A DNA stretch of 64,000 bases from Multivorans sp965116445. GTDB taxonomy: Bacteria > Acidobacteriota > Thermoanaerobaculia > Multivoradales > Multivoraceae. The stretch spans positions 124,001-188,000 of the forward strand of contig OZ220688.1 in NCBI GenBank assembly GCA_965116445.1. The letters are read 5' to 3'. Of this stretch, positions 23,426 to 32,253 are shown piece by piece. A model generated the notes under the pieces. It did no database searches and was not told the origin of the DNA. It was given only the letters and a program-made list of their open reading frames with translations. The first letter of the stretch is position 1; each line of letters opens with the position of its first letter. The position numbers and the translations under genes are program-made.

Positions 23426-24766
23426 TCAGGAAGAACCATCCTCCTCGGACGCGGCTTCGACGGTGAGCGCGACGAAGGCGTCGACCAGTTTCTCCAGGGT
23501 GTCCATGTCGACCGACTCGGGCCAACGGTCATCGGGATGGTGAAACAGACCGTTGCTGCCGAGCAGCGACAGGTAGCTCCCACCGCCGTCGAAGATCGCA
23601 CGCGCCTCGCCGAAGGGGCGATCAGACACCGGAGTCAGGACGCCGGGCTCGACACCCTCTCTGCTCATCGCCTCAAGCGCCCTCTCCATCAGCGAGTCAC
23701 TCGACGCTTGCAGGCGGATGTTGCCGCCAACGGAGGCAGCGAAGTTGGCGCCAAGGTGGAGCCAGAGGTGGGCGCCAGCGATCAGATCCCGGCGGGACTC
23801 CAGGTAATGGTCGAGCCCGACATGACCGAGCTCGTGGCCGGTCGAGGCGACGAAGTGCACCGTGCGGCGAGGGGGCTCGGCGCGCAGCGCGTGCAGCAGC
23901 TCGACCCAGAGGGCGAGTCCTCCGCCCCTCTCTGACGCCACCTGCCACCAGCCGCTGCGCGGGGTCATCACCACGATTGGCGCGGCTTCGGCCTCGCGAC
24001 CCGGCACCGTGGCGGTGACGTTGTAGACCCGAGTCGGCGCGCGTTCCACTGCGACCACCAACCGTGCCTTCGCCGCCCGCTCACGGGCGCCGACGAGGCC
24101 CGCTCCGGTCTCGCTCGGCAGTTGCAGGACCGGATGACCGTAGGGCTCGAGATAGCGGTCGGCATTGATCAGTGCGTAACCGGCCGGAAACCGGGGCGGA
24201 CGCGGAACGTCAGGCGGCAGATCGAACTCGGAACCGCCGGTGACGACCACCAGACCGCGGACCCCCGGCGCCGTGCGCACCTCGTGGAAGAGGGGCAGGT
24301 ACTGAACAGTCGGCGGCCAGCGCGCAACCACGATGTCTGCGTCGCTTCCTGGAGCACCCAGCGTTCCCGTGATGCCGTTCTCGTCGGTCGTCTCGGCGGA
24401 GTCGATGAGCGGGATGCCCTCGTAGCGGCTGGTCGAGCCGTCCTCCTCGGCGACCTCGACGAACGCGCTCACGGTGTCGGTGCGTTCGAAGTCCAGCGCC
24501 TCGAGTCGCGGCTCGACGCCAGCTTCGCGCACCAGATCGGCGAGCCAGTGTGCCGAGGTAGTGTCGACCTCGGTGCCGGTTCGGTGGATCCCCTGGGCGT
24601 CGTACTCGCGGATCACTCGCGCAAGACGCTCGGATCTCGACTCCGAGGTCGGGTCCGATCGCTTCACCGTCCCGTCCTGAAGCGGTGCAGAGCACCCGAG
24701 CGTGGCAACCAACAGTGACGCCGCGGTGAGAAGAAGTGGGCTTGCAACCGAGGTCAGTTCCGACAC
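23426..24766 (-). CDS. M28-like peptidase lipoprotein
   Basis: This 446-residue protein has a lipoprotein signal (LLVATLGCSAP). Its middle follows the M28 aminopeptidase layout: YNVTATVPGREAEAAPIVVM, VHFVASTGHELGHVGLDHYL and a final GLFHHPDDRWPESVDMDTLE. The first zinc-binding HxD of M28 enzymes is not evident (VVMTPRSGWW is at that place), so catalysis may be altered or absent. It would be anchored in the periplasm. No clear operon partner. Confidence 0.7.
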   Translation of the reverse strand: MSELTSVASPLLLTAASLLVATLGCSAPLQDGTVKRSDPTSESRSERLARVIREYDAQGIHRTGTEVDTTSAHWLADLVREAGVEPRLEALDFERTDTVSAFVEVAEEDGSTSRYEGIPLIDSAETTDENGITGTLGAPGSDADIVVARWPPTVQYLPLFHEVRTAPGVRGLVVVTGGSEFDLPPDVPRPPRFPAGYALINADRYLEPYGHPVLQLPSETGAGLVGARERAAKARLVVAVERAPTRVYNVTATVPGREAEAAPIVVMTPRSGWWQVASERGGGLALWVELLHALRAEPPRRTVHFVASTGHELGHVGLDHYLESRRDLIAGAHLWLHLGANFAASVGGNIRLQASSDSLMERALEAMSREGVEPGVLTPVSDRPFGEARAIFDGGGSYLSLLGSNGLFHHPDDRWPESVDMDTLEKLVDAFVALTVEAASEEDGSS

Positions 24767-24864
24767 GAGCTACATCAGTCCCTCTTTGCCAGCCCTCATG
24801 TTACTCCCCTTCGGCCCGTGACCCGCGCGCCCAGTTGGGCCTGGCGGCGACGGGCCTTGCCGCA

Positions 24865-26256
24865 TCAGGCGGGCCGGGCCTTCGCGGCGGCTTCCGCGAG
24901 GGCCGCCCGGTACTGCCGCATGATGTCCGCAGCCAGCGCGGGAGGATCCCAATCGGCAAAGGCAACCTGGATCCGGCCTTCGGGATTGAAATGGAACGTC
25001 TCCGTACCGCTGAAGCGCACCGGCATCTGGTTCAGGAAGCTCTCGGCTTCCAGGGTCCAGGTCACTATGAGGTGGTTGTCGCCTTGTTCGACGACCTCGT
25101 GCTCCGCGCCGAGAACCTTCGGGAACAGCTTCTGGAAGTTACGGAAGAACACGTCGAGGTTCCACTCCGAGACGTAGGGCTTCGTGCCCCGGGGGTCCTC
25201 GAAGTGGAGCGACTCGGCGAAGAGCGCCTTCCACTCCTCCTTCTCCTGGTCGCGAATCGCCTCGAAGTACCTGTCCACCGTCGTCGTCATCCGGGCCGGG
25301 TCGCAGCGGGCCGTCGGCAACTCGTGGTCGTACTTGTCCGCCGAGCCGTGCTGACGTTCCTGTTCGTGGATGACGATGCCGGAGTGGTCGGCGAAAGCAA
25401 GGTTCGTCCACAAGGTCAGCGAGTCGAGAGCGGTCGCGAGATCCGGCAGGAGGGGTCGGGCGGCGATCTCGCCCAGCGACAGGATCCGGAAGCCTGCGGT
25501 GCCGATCACGGTGGCTCCGAGGACGTTCTGGACCAGGTGGGCATGGTGCGACATGGACTCGTTGACCGACCTGGCCAAGGTCTTGAACGCCTGCAACAGG
25601 CGGTGCTCGGGTGTGAATTCGGCGTTGTTGGCGAGCACGACAAAGCAGTCGAGACCACGGTGCTTCAACTGTTGGCGAAACAACCAGAAATGGTTGTCGA
25701 CGACCGACTTGCGCGCCTTTGCACGAGCCGACTGGATGCCGCTGGCGTCTCGCAGCGCGACGCGCAGCGGCGCGTAGTCGAACTGGCTCATCTCTCCGAG
25801 CACGCTGACCGTGCGCTCGAACGGTTTCATGAAGCGTGAGGCGAGCAGGACGTGCCGTTCGGCCGCCCCGTAGTCCGCCCTGAACAGCAGCGCCTCGACC
25901 TGGTTCAACTCGACCAGCATCGCTTCCAGGATGCCCTCGCATGCCTGGTGTACGCGGACGAAGATGGGGTCCTCCACGTAACGTTCCCGACGGTCCGGCG
26001 TGTACAGGCCGTGAACGCGGTCGGGTCGGATCCACCGGTCGTAGTCGAGGCCGGGCGCGCTGCCTGCGTGGTCCAGACCAAGCTGGAAGCCGAGCGCACG
26101 AACCGCCAGATCATGGCGCGAACCAAGCGTCTCCCCGTGTACCGTTGGGGACGGGGTCCAGCTTCCTGGTGACGCGGTTCCAGGCCGAGTCGGTCGAGGG
26201 CGGTCCGAAGCAGTCCTCGGGGGGAGGGCCCGCTCGATGCCCGTGTTCGAAGGCAA
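24865..26256 (-). CDS. Tryptophan 2,3-dioxygenase-like / NTF2-like fusion
   Basis: Residues from about 65 to 315 resemble the helical heme-binding tryptophan 2,3-dioxygenase fold: YVEDPIFVRVHQACEGILEA, RFMKPFERTVSVLGEMSQFD and FRILSLGEIAARPLLPD. From about residue 330 a separate SnoaL/NTF2-like cone domain follows (MTTTVDRYFEAIRDQEKEEW, VTWTLEAESFLNQMP, FHFNPEGRIQVAFADWDPP). The in-frame ATG at 26256 gives a low-complexity Pro/Arg/Thr N-terminus that overlaps the upstream gene by 146 bp and is probably not all translated; no ATG, GTG or TTG exists between it and the conserved start of the domain, so the true start is unresolved. Confidence 0.65.
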   Translation of the reverse strand: MPSNTGIERALPPRTASDRPRPTRPGTASPGSWTPSPTVHGETLGSRHDLAVRALGFQLGLDHAGSAPGLDYDRWIRPDRVHGLYTPDRRERYVEDPIFVRVHQACEGILEAMLVELNQVEALLFRADYGAAERHVLLASRFMKPFERTVSVLGEMSQFDYAPLRVALRDASGIQSARAKARKSVVDNHFWLFRQQLKHRGLDCFVVLANNAEFTPEHRLLQAFKTLARSVNESMSHHAHLVQNVLGATVIGTAGFRILSLGEIAARPLLPDLATALDSLTLWTNLAFADHSGIVIHEQERQHGSADKYDHELPTARCDPARMTTTVDRYFEAIRDQEKEEWKALFAESLHFEDPRGTKPYVSEWNLDVFFRNFQKLFPKVLGAEHEVVEQGDNHLIVTWTLEAESFLNQMPVRFSGTETFHFNPEGRIQVAFADWDPPALAADIMRQYRAALAEAAAKARPA

Positions 26257-26602
26257 TGTCCGCGATCAGCGTGAGGACGGCGGCGACCGACGCCGCGACG
26301 ACATCGACTTTCGCGGCGTCGTTGATGTACTCACGGGTTCCGGCTTCGTCGAGAGTGTCCTCGAGGATCTTGAGGAGGACCTCAAGGCTGACCAGCAGCG
26401 GTCCGATCTGGTTCGCGAGCGGCCAGTCCGCCATTCTCGGCCAGACCGCTTCCACCCGCGCGGTCTCGATGTAGACGTTGTACTCACGGTGGTCGCCCCG
26501 GGCCTTGTAGGGCGACCGTTCCGCTGCTCTTGGGGACTCTTCGACTGGCTTTGCCATGGCGGCTTCATTCCGCAAGGTGCGGGGCAGCGGTATCCGGTGC
26601 AC
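26111..26602 (-). CDS. Hypothetical helical protein upstream of the TDO-like gene
   Basis: This is a 163-residue frame (an internal ATG at MAKPVEESPRAAERS is a better start). The core PLANQIGPLLVSLEVLLKIL and AAKVDVVAASVAAVLTLIAD reads as amphipathic or hydrophobic helices. I do not recognise the family. It lies immediately upstream of and overlaps the TDO-like/NTF2 fusion, with which it may be co-expressed; a frameshift joining the two cannot be excluded. Confidence 0.5.
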   Translation of the reverse strand: MHRIPLPRTLRNEAAMAKPVEESPRAAERSPYKARGDHREYNVYIETARVEAVWPRMADWPLANQIGPLLVSLEVLLKILEDTLDEAGTREYINDAAKVDVVAASVAAVLTLIADIAFEHGHRAGPPPEDCFGPPSTDSAWNRVTRKLDPVPNGTRGDAWFAP

Positions 26603-26688
26603 CGGCTGAGGGCAACCTTACCTTCCAGGGCGGCTGCCGCCCTGGCTACTCGCTCGGGGAGTTGAGCCGGGCAGGCGCCGGGTTCGAC

Positions 26689-29244
26689 TCAGAACCAGAA
26701 CCGGGCCGACAGCGTGATGTCGCGTCCGGGAAGCGGCGCGAACGTCTTCAGGAAGGACGTATGGACCCTTGCCTCCTCGTCGGTCAGGTTGCGGCCCCGC
26801 AGCAGCACGTCGAGGACCTGGTTCTTCAGGACGAAACGCCGTCCGACGTGGGCGTTCAGCATCGTGTAACCGTCGGTCGGTGTCTCCTGCTCCGCGACAT
26901 TGTGCTGGTCGTCGACCCAGCGCCCTTCGATGGCGCCGCGCCAGGCGTGGCCGTGGTAGTGCAGGCCGGCGCCCAGGCTCATGGGCGGAATGCGCGGCAG
27001 GTTGCCGCCGGCGTCCAGTTCGGCGTCGACCGTGTCGCCGAGAAGCTCCAGGTGCACATGATTCTCGTCCCACTCCGCGATCTCTATCCGTGCGCGGAGT
27101 TCGGCGCCGGTCAACATCGCGTCGGCCTGGCTGTAGCGGATGACGGCGATGTCTTCGATCTGGCTGCCGGTGAACGCCTGGTAGATGAAGTCCGAGAAGT
27201 CCTGCCGGAACAGGGTCAGCTCGCCCTGGAGGCGACCCTCGTTCTTGCGCAGGGAGAGGTCCAGCCCGTTGCCCACTTCGGCGTCCAGGTTCGGGTCGCC
27301 GATCTCGTAGGTCAGGGTGGCGACGTGGATGCCGTCGGCGAAGAGTTCCTCGCCGGCCGGGAGTCGGACGGAGCGGGATGCTGACAGGCCCAGATTCCAG
27401 GTGTCGTTGGCCTTCCAGACGAGGCCGGCTGAGGCGGATACGCCATCGCCCGACCAGGTCGAGCCGCCGTGCGGATCGTGCTCGGCCTGCTCGAAGCGGG
27501 TGCCGAACTGCCAGCGAACGGCGCCCTTTTCGATCTCCTGGGACGTGAACACCGCCCAGTTGTTCGATGCGGTCGGCGGAACGTAAGCCTCGGCCCCCAC
27601 CGCGGCGAGATCGCGGTCCGAGTACTGGAGACCGACGCTGCCCCGGCTGGCGCCGCGGACCCGCTGGAACATCTCGACCCGGGTCTCGAAGTAGTCGTTC
27701 GTGAACAGGGTGCCCGGTTCGTCGCCCTCGAACTCGATGTGCTCGTAGTCCGTTCCGGCCATCCTGACCTCGATCTTCTCGAAGGCGGTTGAGCGCAGGA
27801 AGACGTCGCTGCGCAGGTCGACCCGCTGCTGCTTCATGTCGACGCGAACGGGCGCCTCCTCGCCTTCGTGGTCGCCGTCGTCTTCGTGGTCTTCGTCTTC
27901 GTGGTGGTCATCCTCGTCGTCGTGGTCGTCCTCGTCGTCATGGTCGTCGTCCTCGTCGTCGTGATGATCGTCCTCGTCCTCGTGGCCGTGCCCTTCGTGC
28001 TGGTGGGCGCCGGGCGGGATGCCGTACTCCGTGTTGAAGCCGCTGACTGACACGCCGAGGAAGCCCCGGTCGCCGAAGAACCGGGTTACGCCGAAGCGGG
28101 CGCTCTCGGTCCGCAGGTCCGTGTTCGGGACGACGCCGAAGGGGTTCTCCAGGTGCTCCTCGCTCTCTTCGTGGTCATCCTCGTCGTCGTGGTCGTCGTC
28201 GTCGTGATCATCCTCGTCATCGTGATCGTCGTCGTCTTCGTCGTGGCCATCCTCGTCGTGGTCGTCCTCAGGGCGGGAGTGGCCCGGGATCTCATAGGGA
28301 TCCGTTTCCCGGTTCACCGCGCCGATGGACCAGGCCCATTCGCCGCCGCCGCCGTTCAGTTCGAGAGCGCCCATCCGTTCGTCGGCCACCGAGCCGCCGA
28401 CCACGTCGACGGTGCCGGTGACGGCCTTGGCGGCGCGGCTCGTGGGAATGCGTCCGTCGATCACGTTCACGGCGCCGCCGATGGCGCCCGAGCCGTAGCG
28501 AAGCGTGGCCGGGCCTCGCAGTACCTCGATCTGGTCCGCATGGGCCGGTTCGGAGGTCACTGCATGGTCGGCGCTGACGGCGGATGCGTCGCCGGTGCCG
28601 AGGCCGCCGGCCAGCACCCGGACACGGGCGCCGGACAGGCCGCGGATGATCGGTCGCCCGGCGCCGGGCACGAACGCCGTCGACGAAACGCCCGGTTCGG
28701 AGGCGAGGGTCTCTCCCAAGGTCGCGCCCATTCGCAGCTGCAAATCGGCGCCGCTGAGGACCGAGACCGCGTTCGACAATTCGGACTCGCTGCGGAGATC
28801 GCCGGTCGCGGTGACCACGATCTCGTCGGAGTGAGCCACGTGGTCCATCTCCAGTTCCACGTCGGTCTCCTCGCCGGCCGTGACGGTGACCGACTCGCTG
28901 GTCAGACCGACGGAGGGGATCTCGACGACCAGCAGATAGGTGCCGGCCGGTACGGCATCGAAGCTGAACGTCCCGTCTTCGGCCAGCGCGGCGCTCAGCG
29001 CGAGTTCGGGGAGCCTGGCGGTGGCGAGCGTGATGCGCTCGTCACCGTGGGTATGCAACTCACCGGCGATGGAGCCGGTGTCCTGAGCCGTCGCCGTCGG
29101 GGCCAGCAGCAGTCCGCCCAGCACCACAGCGAGAAGCGCCCTCCTCAATGGCCCGTGCGTGACGGCCTGGAGTCTGGATTCAAGCGATTCTGGTTGCAGG
29201 GCCCCTCGGTTGGGGGGAGCAAGGGTTGGGTGCATGGGGGGCAC
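26689..29244 (-). CDS. TonB-dependent receptor with His/Asp-rich loops (copy 1)
   Basis: This 851-residue outer-membrane receptor has a signal sequence (RRALLAVVLGGLLLAPTATA), a carboxypeptidase-regulatory-like domain (residues 50-125), a plug domain (HSDEIVVTATGDLRSESELS, PIIRGLSGARVRVLAGG, QIEVLRGPATLRYGSGAIGG) and a beta-barrel ending in SARFWF. Two very acidic, His-rich segments (28150-28275 and 27860-28000) made of DDHDDED-type repeats resemble the metal-collecting loop of ZnuD, so zinc, nickel or copper uptake is a reasonable inference. It is the last of three tandem paralogs; no small-protein gene precedes it. Confidence 0.9.
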   Translation of the reverse strand: MPPMHPTLAPPNRGALQPESLESRLQAVTHGPLRRALLAVVLGGLLLAPTATAQDTGSIAGELHTHGDERITLATARLPELALSAALAEDGTFSFDAVPAGTYLLVVEIPSVGLTSESVTVTAGEETDVELEMDHVAHSDEIVVTATGDLRSESELSNAVSVLSGADLQLRMGATLGETLASEPGVSSTAFVPGAGRPIIRGLSGARVRVLAGGLGTGDASAVSADHAVTSEPAHADQIEVLRGPATLRYGSGAIGGAVNVIDGRIPTSRAAKAVTGTVDVVGGSVADERMGALELNGGGGEWAWSIGAVNRETDPYEIPGHSRPEDDHDEDGHDEDDDDHDDEDDHDDDDHDDEDDHEESEEHLENPFGVVPNTDLRTESARFGVTRFFGDRGFLGVSVSGFNTEYGIPPGAHQHEGHGHEDEDDHHDDEDDDHDDEDDHDDEDDHHEDEDHEDDGDHEGEEAPVRVDMKQQRVDLRSDVFLRSTAFEKIEVRMAGTDYEHIEFEGDEPGTLFTNDYFETRVEMFQRVRGASRGSVGLQYSDRDLAAVGAEAYVPPTASNNWAVFTSQEIEKGAVRWQFGTRFEQAEHDPHGGSTWSGDGVSASAGLVWKANDTWNLGLSASRSVRLPAGEELFADGIHVATLTYEIGDPNLDAEVGNGLDLSLRKNEGRLQGELTLFRQDFSDFIYQAFTGSQIEDIAVIRYSQADAMLTGAELRARIEIAEWDENHVHLELLGDTVDAELDAGGNLPRIPPMSLGAGLHYHGHAWRGAIEGRWVDDQHNVAEQETPTDGYTMLNAHVGRRFVLKNQVLDVLLRGRNLTDEEARVHTSFLKTFAPLPGRDITLSARFWF

Positions 29245-29354
29245 TTCTCCGGCCGATGTACAGGCGTGTAGCCCAAGACAGTGAGGTCTGTTCGGGAATG
29301 CTACATGGCCGGAGCGAGCTACCTCATCGTGGGGCCCTCAGACTTCCGGTCGCG

Positions 29355-31522
29355 TCAGAACCAGTAGCGGACCGACAGCGTGATGTCGCGGCCGGGCAGG
29401 GGCGCGAACGTCTTCAGGAGCGACGTATGCATGCGCGCCTCCTCGTCCGTCAGGTTGCGGCCCCGCAGGAGCACGTCGACGATCTCGTCCTTCAGCGTGA
29501 AGCGCCGGCCGACGTGGGCGTTCAGCATCGTGTAGCCGTCGGTCGGCGTCTCCTGCTGTGCGACATCGTTCTGGTCGTCGCCCCGGCGCCACTCGACCGC
29601 TGCCCGCCAATCATGGCCGTGGTAGTGGAGGCCGGCGCCCAGACTCATCGGCGGAATTCTCGGCAGGTTGCCGCCCTGGTCCAGTTCGGCGTCGACCGTG
29701 TCGCCCAGAATCTCCAAGTGCAGATCATGCCCATTCCACTTCGCAAGCTCGACCCGGGCGTGGAGCTCGGCGCCGGTCATCGTCGCGTCGGCCTGGCTGT
29801 ATTGGACGACCGGGAAGCCCGCGAGTTCCGCACCGGTGAACGCGTGGTAAATGAAGTCCCGGAAGTCCTGCCGGAACAGCGCCAGCTTGCCCTGGAGGAT
29901 TCCCTCCTCCTTGCGCAGGGTGAGGTCCAGACCGGCGCCGACTTCCGGGTCCAGGTGGGGATCGCCGATGTCGAAGGTCCGGGTGGGTATGTGAGCGCCG
30001 TCCGAGAACAGCTCTCCGGGGCTGGGGAGACGAACTGAGCGGGAGGCGGACAGGCCGAGGTTCCACGCCTCTGCGGCCGCCCAGACCATGCCGGCTGACG
30101 CGGAAACGCCGTCGCCGGACCAGGCCGGCCCGTTTGCCGGGTCGTGCTCGGCCTGTTCGAACCGGGCGCCGAACTGCCAGCGAAGCGAGCCCCTTTCGAC
30201 CTCCTGGGAGGTGAACGCTGCCCAAGTGTTCGAGTGGGTCGGGGGGATGAAGGCCTCGGCGCCGATGGCGGCGAGATCGCGGTTCACGTACTGCACGCCG
30301 ACGCTGCCCCGGCTGGCGCGCCGCTCGCGCTGGAACATCTCGACCCTGGTCTCGAAGAGGTCGTTCGTGTAGAGGACGCCGGTGTGGCCGCTTTCGAACT
30401 CGACGTGCTCGTAGTCCGTTCCGGAGACTTGGACTTCGAGCTTCTCGAAGGCGGGCGCGGGCAGGTAGACGCTGCTTCTGAGGTCGATGCGCTGCTGCTT
30501 CATGTCGAGGCGAATGTTCTCGTCGTCCTCGTGCTCGTCCTCCTCGCCATGGTGGTCATCCTCCTCGCCGTGGTCGTGCTCGTCCTCGTGGTCGTGCTCA
30601 TCTTCGTGCTCGTCCTCGTCGTGGTGATCCTCGTCCTCGTCCTCGTGGTCTCCGCCGTGATCGTGCCCTGCATGGCTGTGGGCGCCGGGAGGAATGCCGT
30701 AATCGGTGCTGAAGCCGCTGAACGAGACGCCCAGGAGACCGCGGTCGCCGAAGCTGGAATGCGACCGTCGACGACATTCACGGCGCCGCCGATGGCGCCC
30801 GAGCCGTAGCGGAGCGTGGCGGGACCTCTCAGCACTTCGATCTGCTCGGCCAGGAGCGGATCGGACGTGACCGCGTGATCGGCGCTCTCCACGGAAACGT
30901 CACCCGTTCCCATGCCGCCGTTGAGCACCCAAACACGGGCGCTCGACAGGCCGCGAATGACCGGCCGCGCCGCTCCCGGCACGAACGCGGTCGAGGACAG
31001 GCCCGGTTCCGCGGCCAGGGTCTCGCCTAGCGTCGCCCCCAAGCGCAGTTGCAGGTCGGCGCCGCCCAACACGGAGATCGCGTTCGGCAGCTCGGACTCG
31101 TTCCGGAGGTCGCCGGATGCGGTGACGACGATCTCGTCGAAGTGGGTGAAGTGATCGTGCTCCAGTTCGACGGTCGTCTCGCGGCCGGCTGAGACGGTGA
31201 CGGGCTGGCTGGTCAGGCCGACCGACGGGATGTCGACGACCAGGAGATACGTGCCAGGAGGCACGGCGTCGAAACGAAACGTCCCGTCCGCTGCCACCGA
31301 GGCGCTGAGGGACAAGTCGCTGAGTCGGGCGACGGCGAGCGAGATGCCGGCCTCGCCAGGGCTCCTGACCGTTCCGGCGACGGATCCCGTCGCCTGACCG
31401 TTGGCTGTCGTCGGATTCAGAAGGAGGGCGAGGGCGCAGAGAGTGGCGGCGGTCACTGCCTGGCGCCAACGGGGCCGGCGCCGTGGATGGTAGTTCGAGA
31501 ACATGGTGAAGGTAGCGAGCAT
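29355..31522 (-). pseudogene. TonB-dependent receptor copy 2, internal deletion and frameshift
   Basis: The N-terminal part (MLATFTMFSNYHPRRRPRWR to VNVVDGRIP) and the C-terminal part (FGDRGLLGVSFSGF to SVRYWF) are both clear paralogs of the neighbours but sit in different frames. They meet at 30752-30755. Compared with copy 1, about 120 residues are missing: the end of the plug and the first His/Asp-rich loop. Because the deletion is not a multiple of three, translation from 31522 would run into out-of-frame Thr/Arg repeats. The second His/Asp loop (30515-30675) is retained. Confidence 0.9.
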
Positions 31523-31764
31523 GGTTTGGAGTTCCTGCGTAGGTCAGTCCGAGTCGAAGGGAGTTCTGGCGTTGGCTGCGGAATCCGCAGCGGCGGCAGC
31601 GCGCCGAACTGGTCGGCCGCGCGATGCTGCGATTCCGTGCGATCAGCTGCAGCTGACCGCGGTGGCGTCGTCACGATCGCCCCGAAGTGGGGCGAGTGAC
31701 GCCTGGTTTGTTTGCTGGCGGCTCCGACGATGCGCGCTGTGCGCGGGTCGGCGCCGCTGTCGAC
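31523..31764 (-). promoter_or_regulatory. Structured leader upstream of TonB receptor copy 2
   Basis: Hairpins in order from the start codon: GCTGCGG/CCGCAGC (31575-31591), perfect palindrome TCAGCTGCAGCTGA (31643-31656) and TCGCCCC/GGGGCGA with a 5-base loop (31677-31695). The 15 bases before the ATG (AGGAACTCCAAACC) match the leader of copy 3, as does the hairpin order. No known riboswitch core is recognised. Confidence 0.5.
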
Positions 31765-32152
31765 TTAGCCTGGGGGCGGGCCGCGGGCGGCCTGCTGCCT
31801 GGGGTCGCCGCGCCTGGCGCTGCCGTCGTTCGCGGGCCTTGTTGCGGCCGAAACAACGTCGAGGGGCTTAGGCGACGGAGGCCCTGCCTGCCTCGTTGGG
31901 CTTGGAGCCTCCGGTTCTGCAGGCGACGCAGAAATGTTCGTGAAGTGTCGAGGCCTTGCCGAGCGTGGCGTAGTTCGTCGCCCCGGTGGCCTCGGCTTCG
32001 TGATCAACCGTGCACCAGGCGTTCGTCGCCGCTGACGCTTCGTGGCCGTGGCAGCCCGCGTCCCAGGCGGTGAGCAGCGCGGCGATCGTCAGCGCCAGGG
32101 CGTTGACGATCGCGAGCGGCGAGTGGGACCGGCTTGGCACGGAGAGGTTCAT
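31765..32152 (-). pseudogene. Small exported Cys/His protein (copy A), 3' frameshift
   Basis: ATG 32152 encodes a signal-anchor (SPLAIVNALALTIAALLTAW), then CTVDHEAEATG and LHEHFCVACRTGGSKPNEAG, ending early at 31868. The next frame continues KPLDVVSAATRPANDG to QQAARGPPPG, which aligns to the C-terminus of the intact paralog at 35029-35406, so a single indel near 31870 truncates it. It lies just upstream of TonB copy 2. CxxC and His residues suggest metal or heme binding; resembles DUF2946-type accessory proteins only in general style. Confidence 0.65.
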
Positions 32153-32253
32153 TGATCTGCGGTGTGGCTCTCAGAAGCGGCGGACGGCCGAGAGCGACCG
32201 GCTGACCCGCATAGCGGGCGCCGGCGCGCTCTCGACCCCGCGCCGAACCTGAC

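Noticed and set aside
27860..28275. CRISPR or microsatellite array
   Set aside because: The repetition is codon-level (GAC/GAG/CAC) inside a receptor gene, with no spacers or fixed repeat unit.
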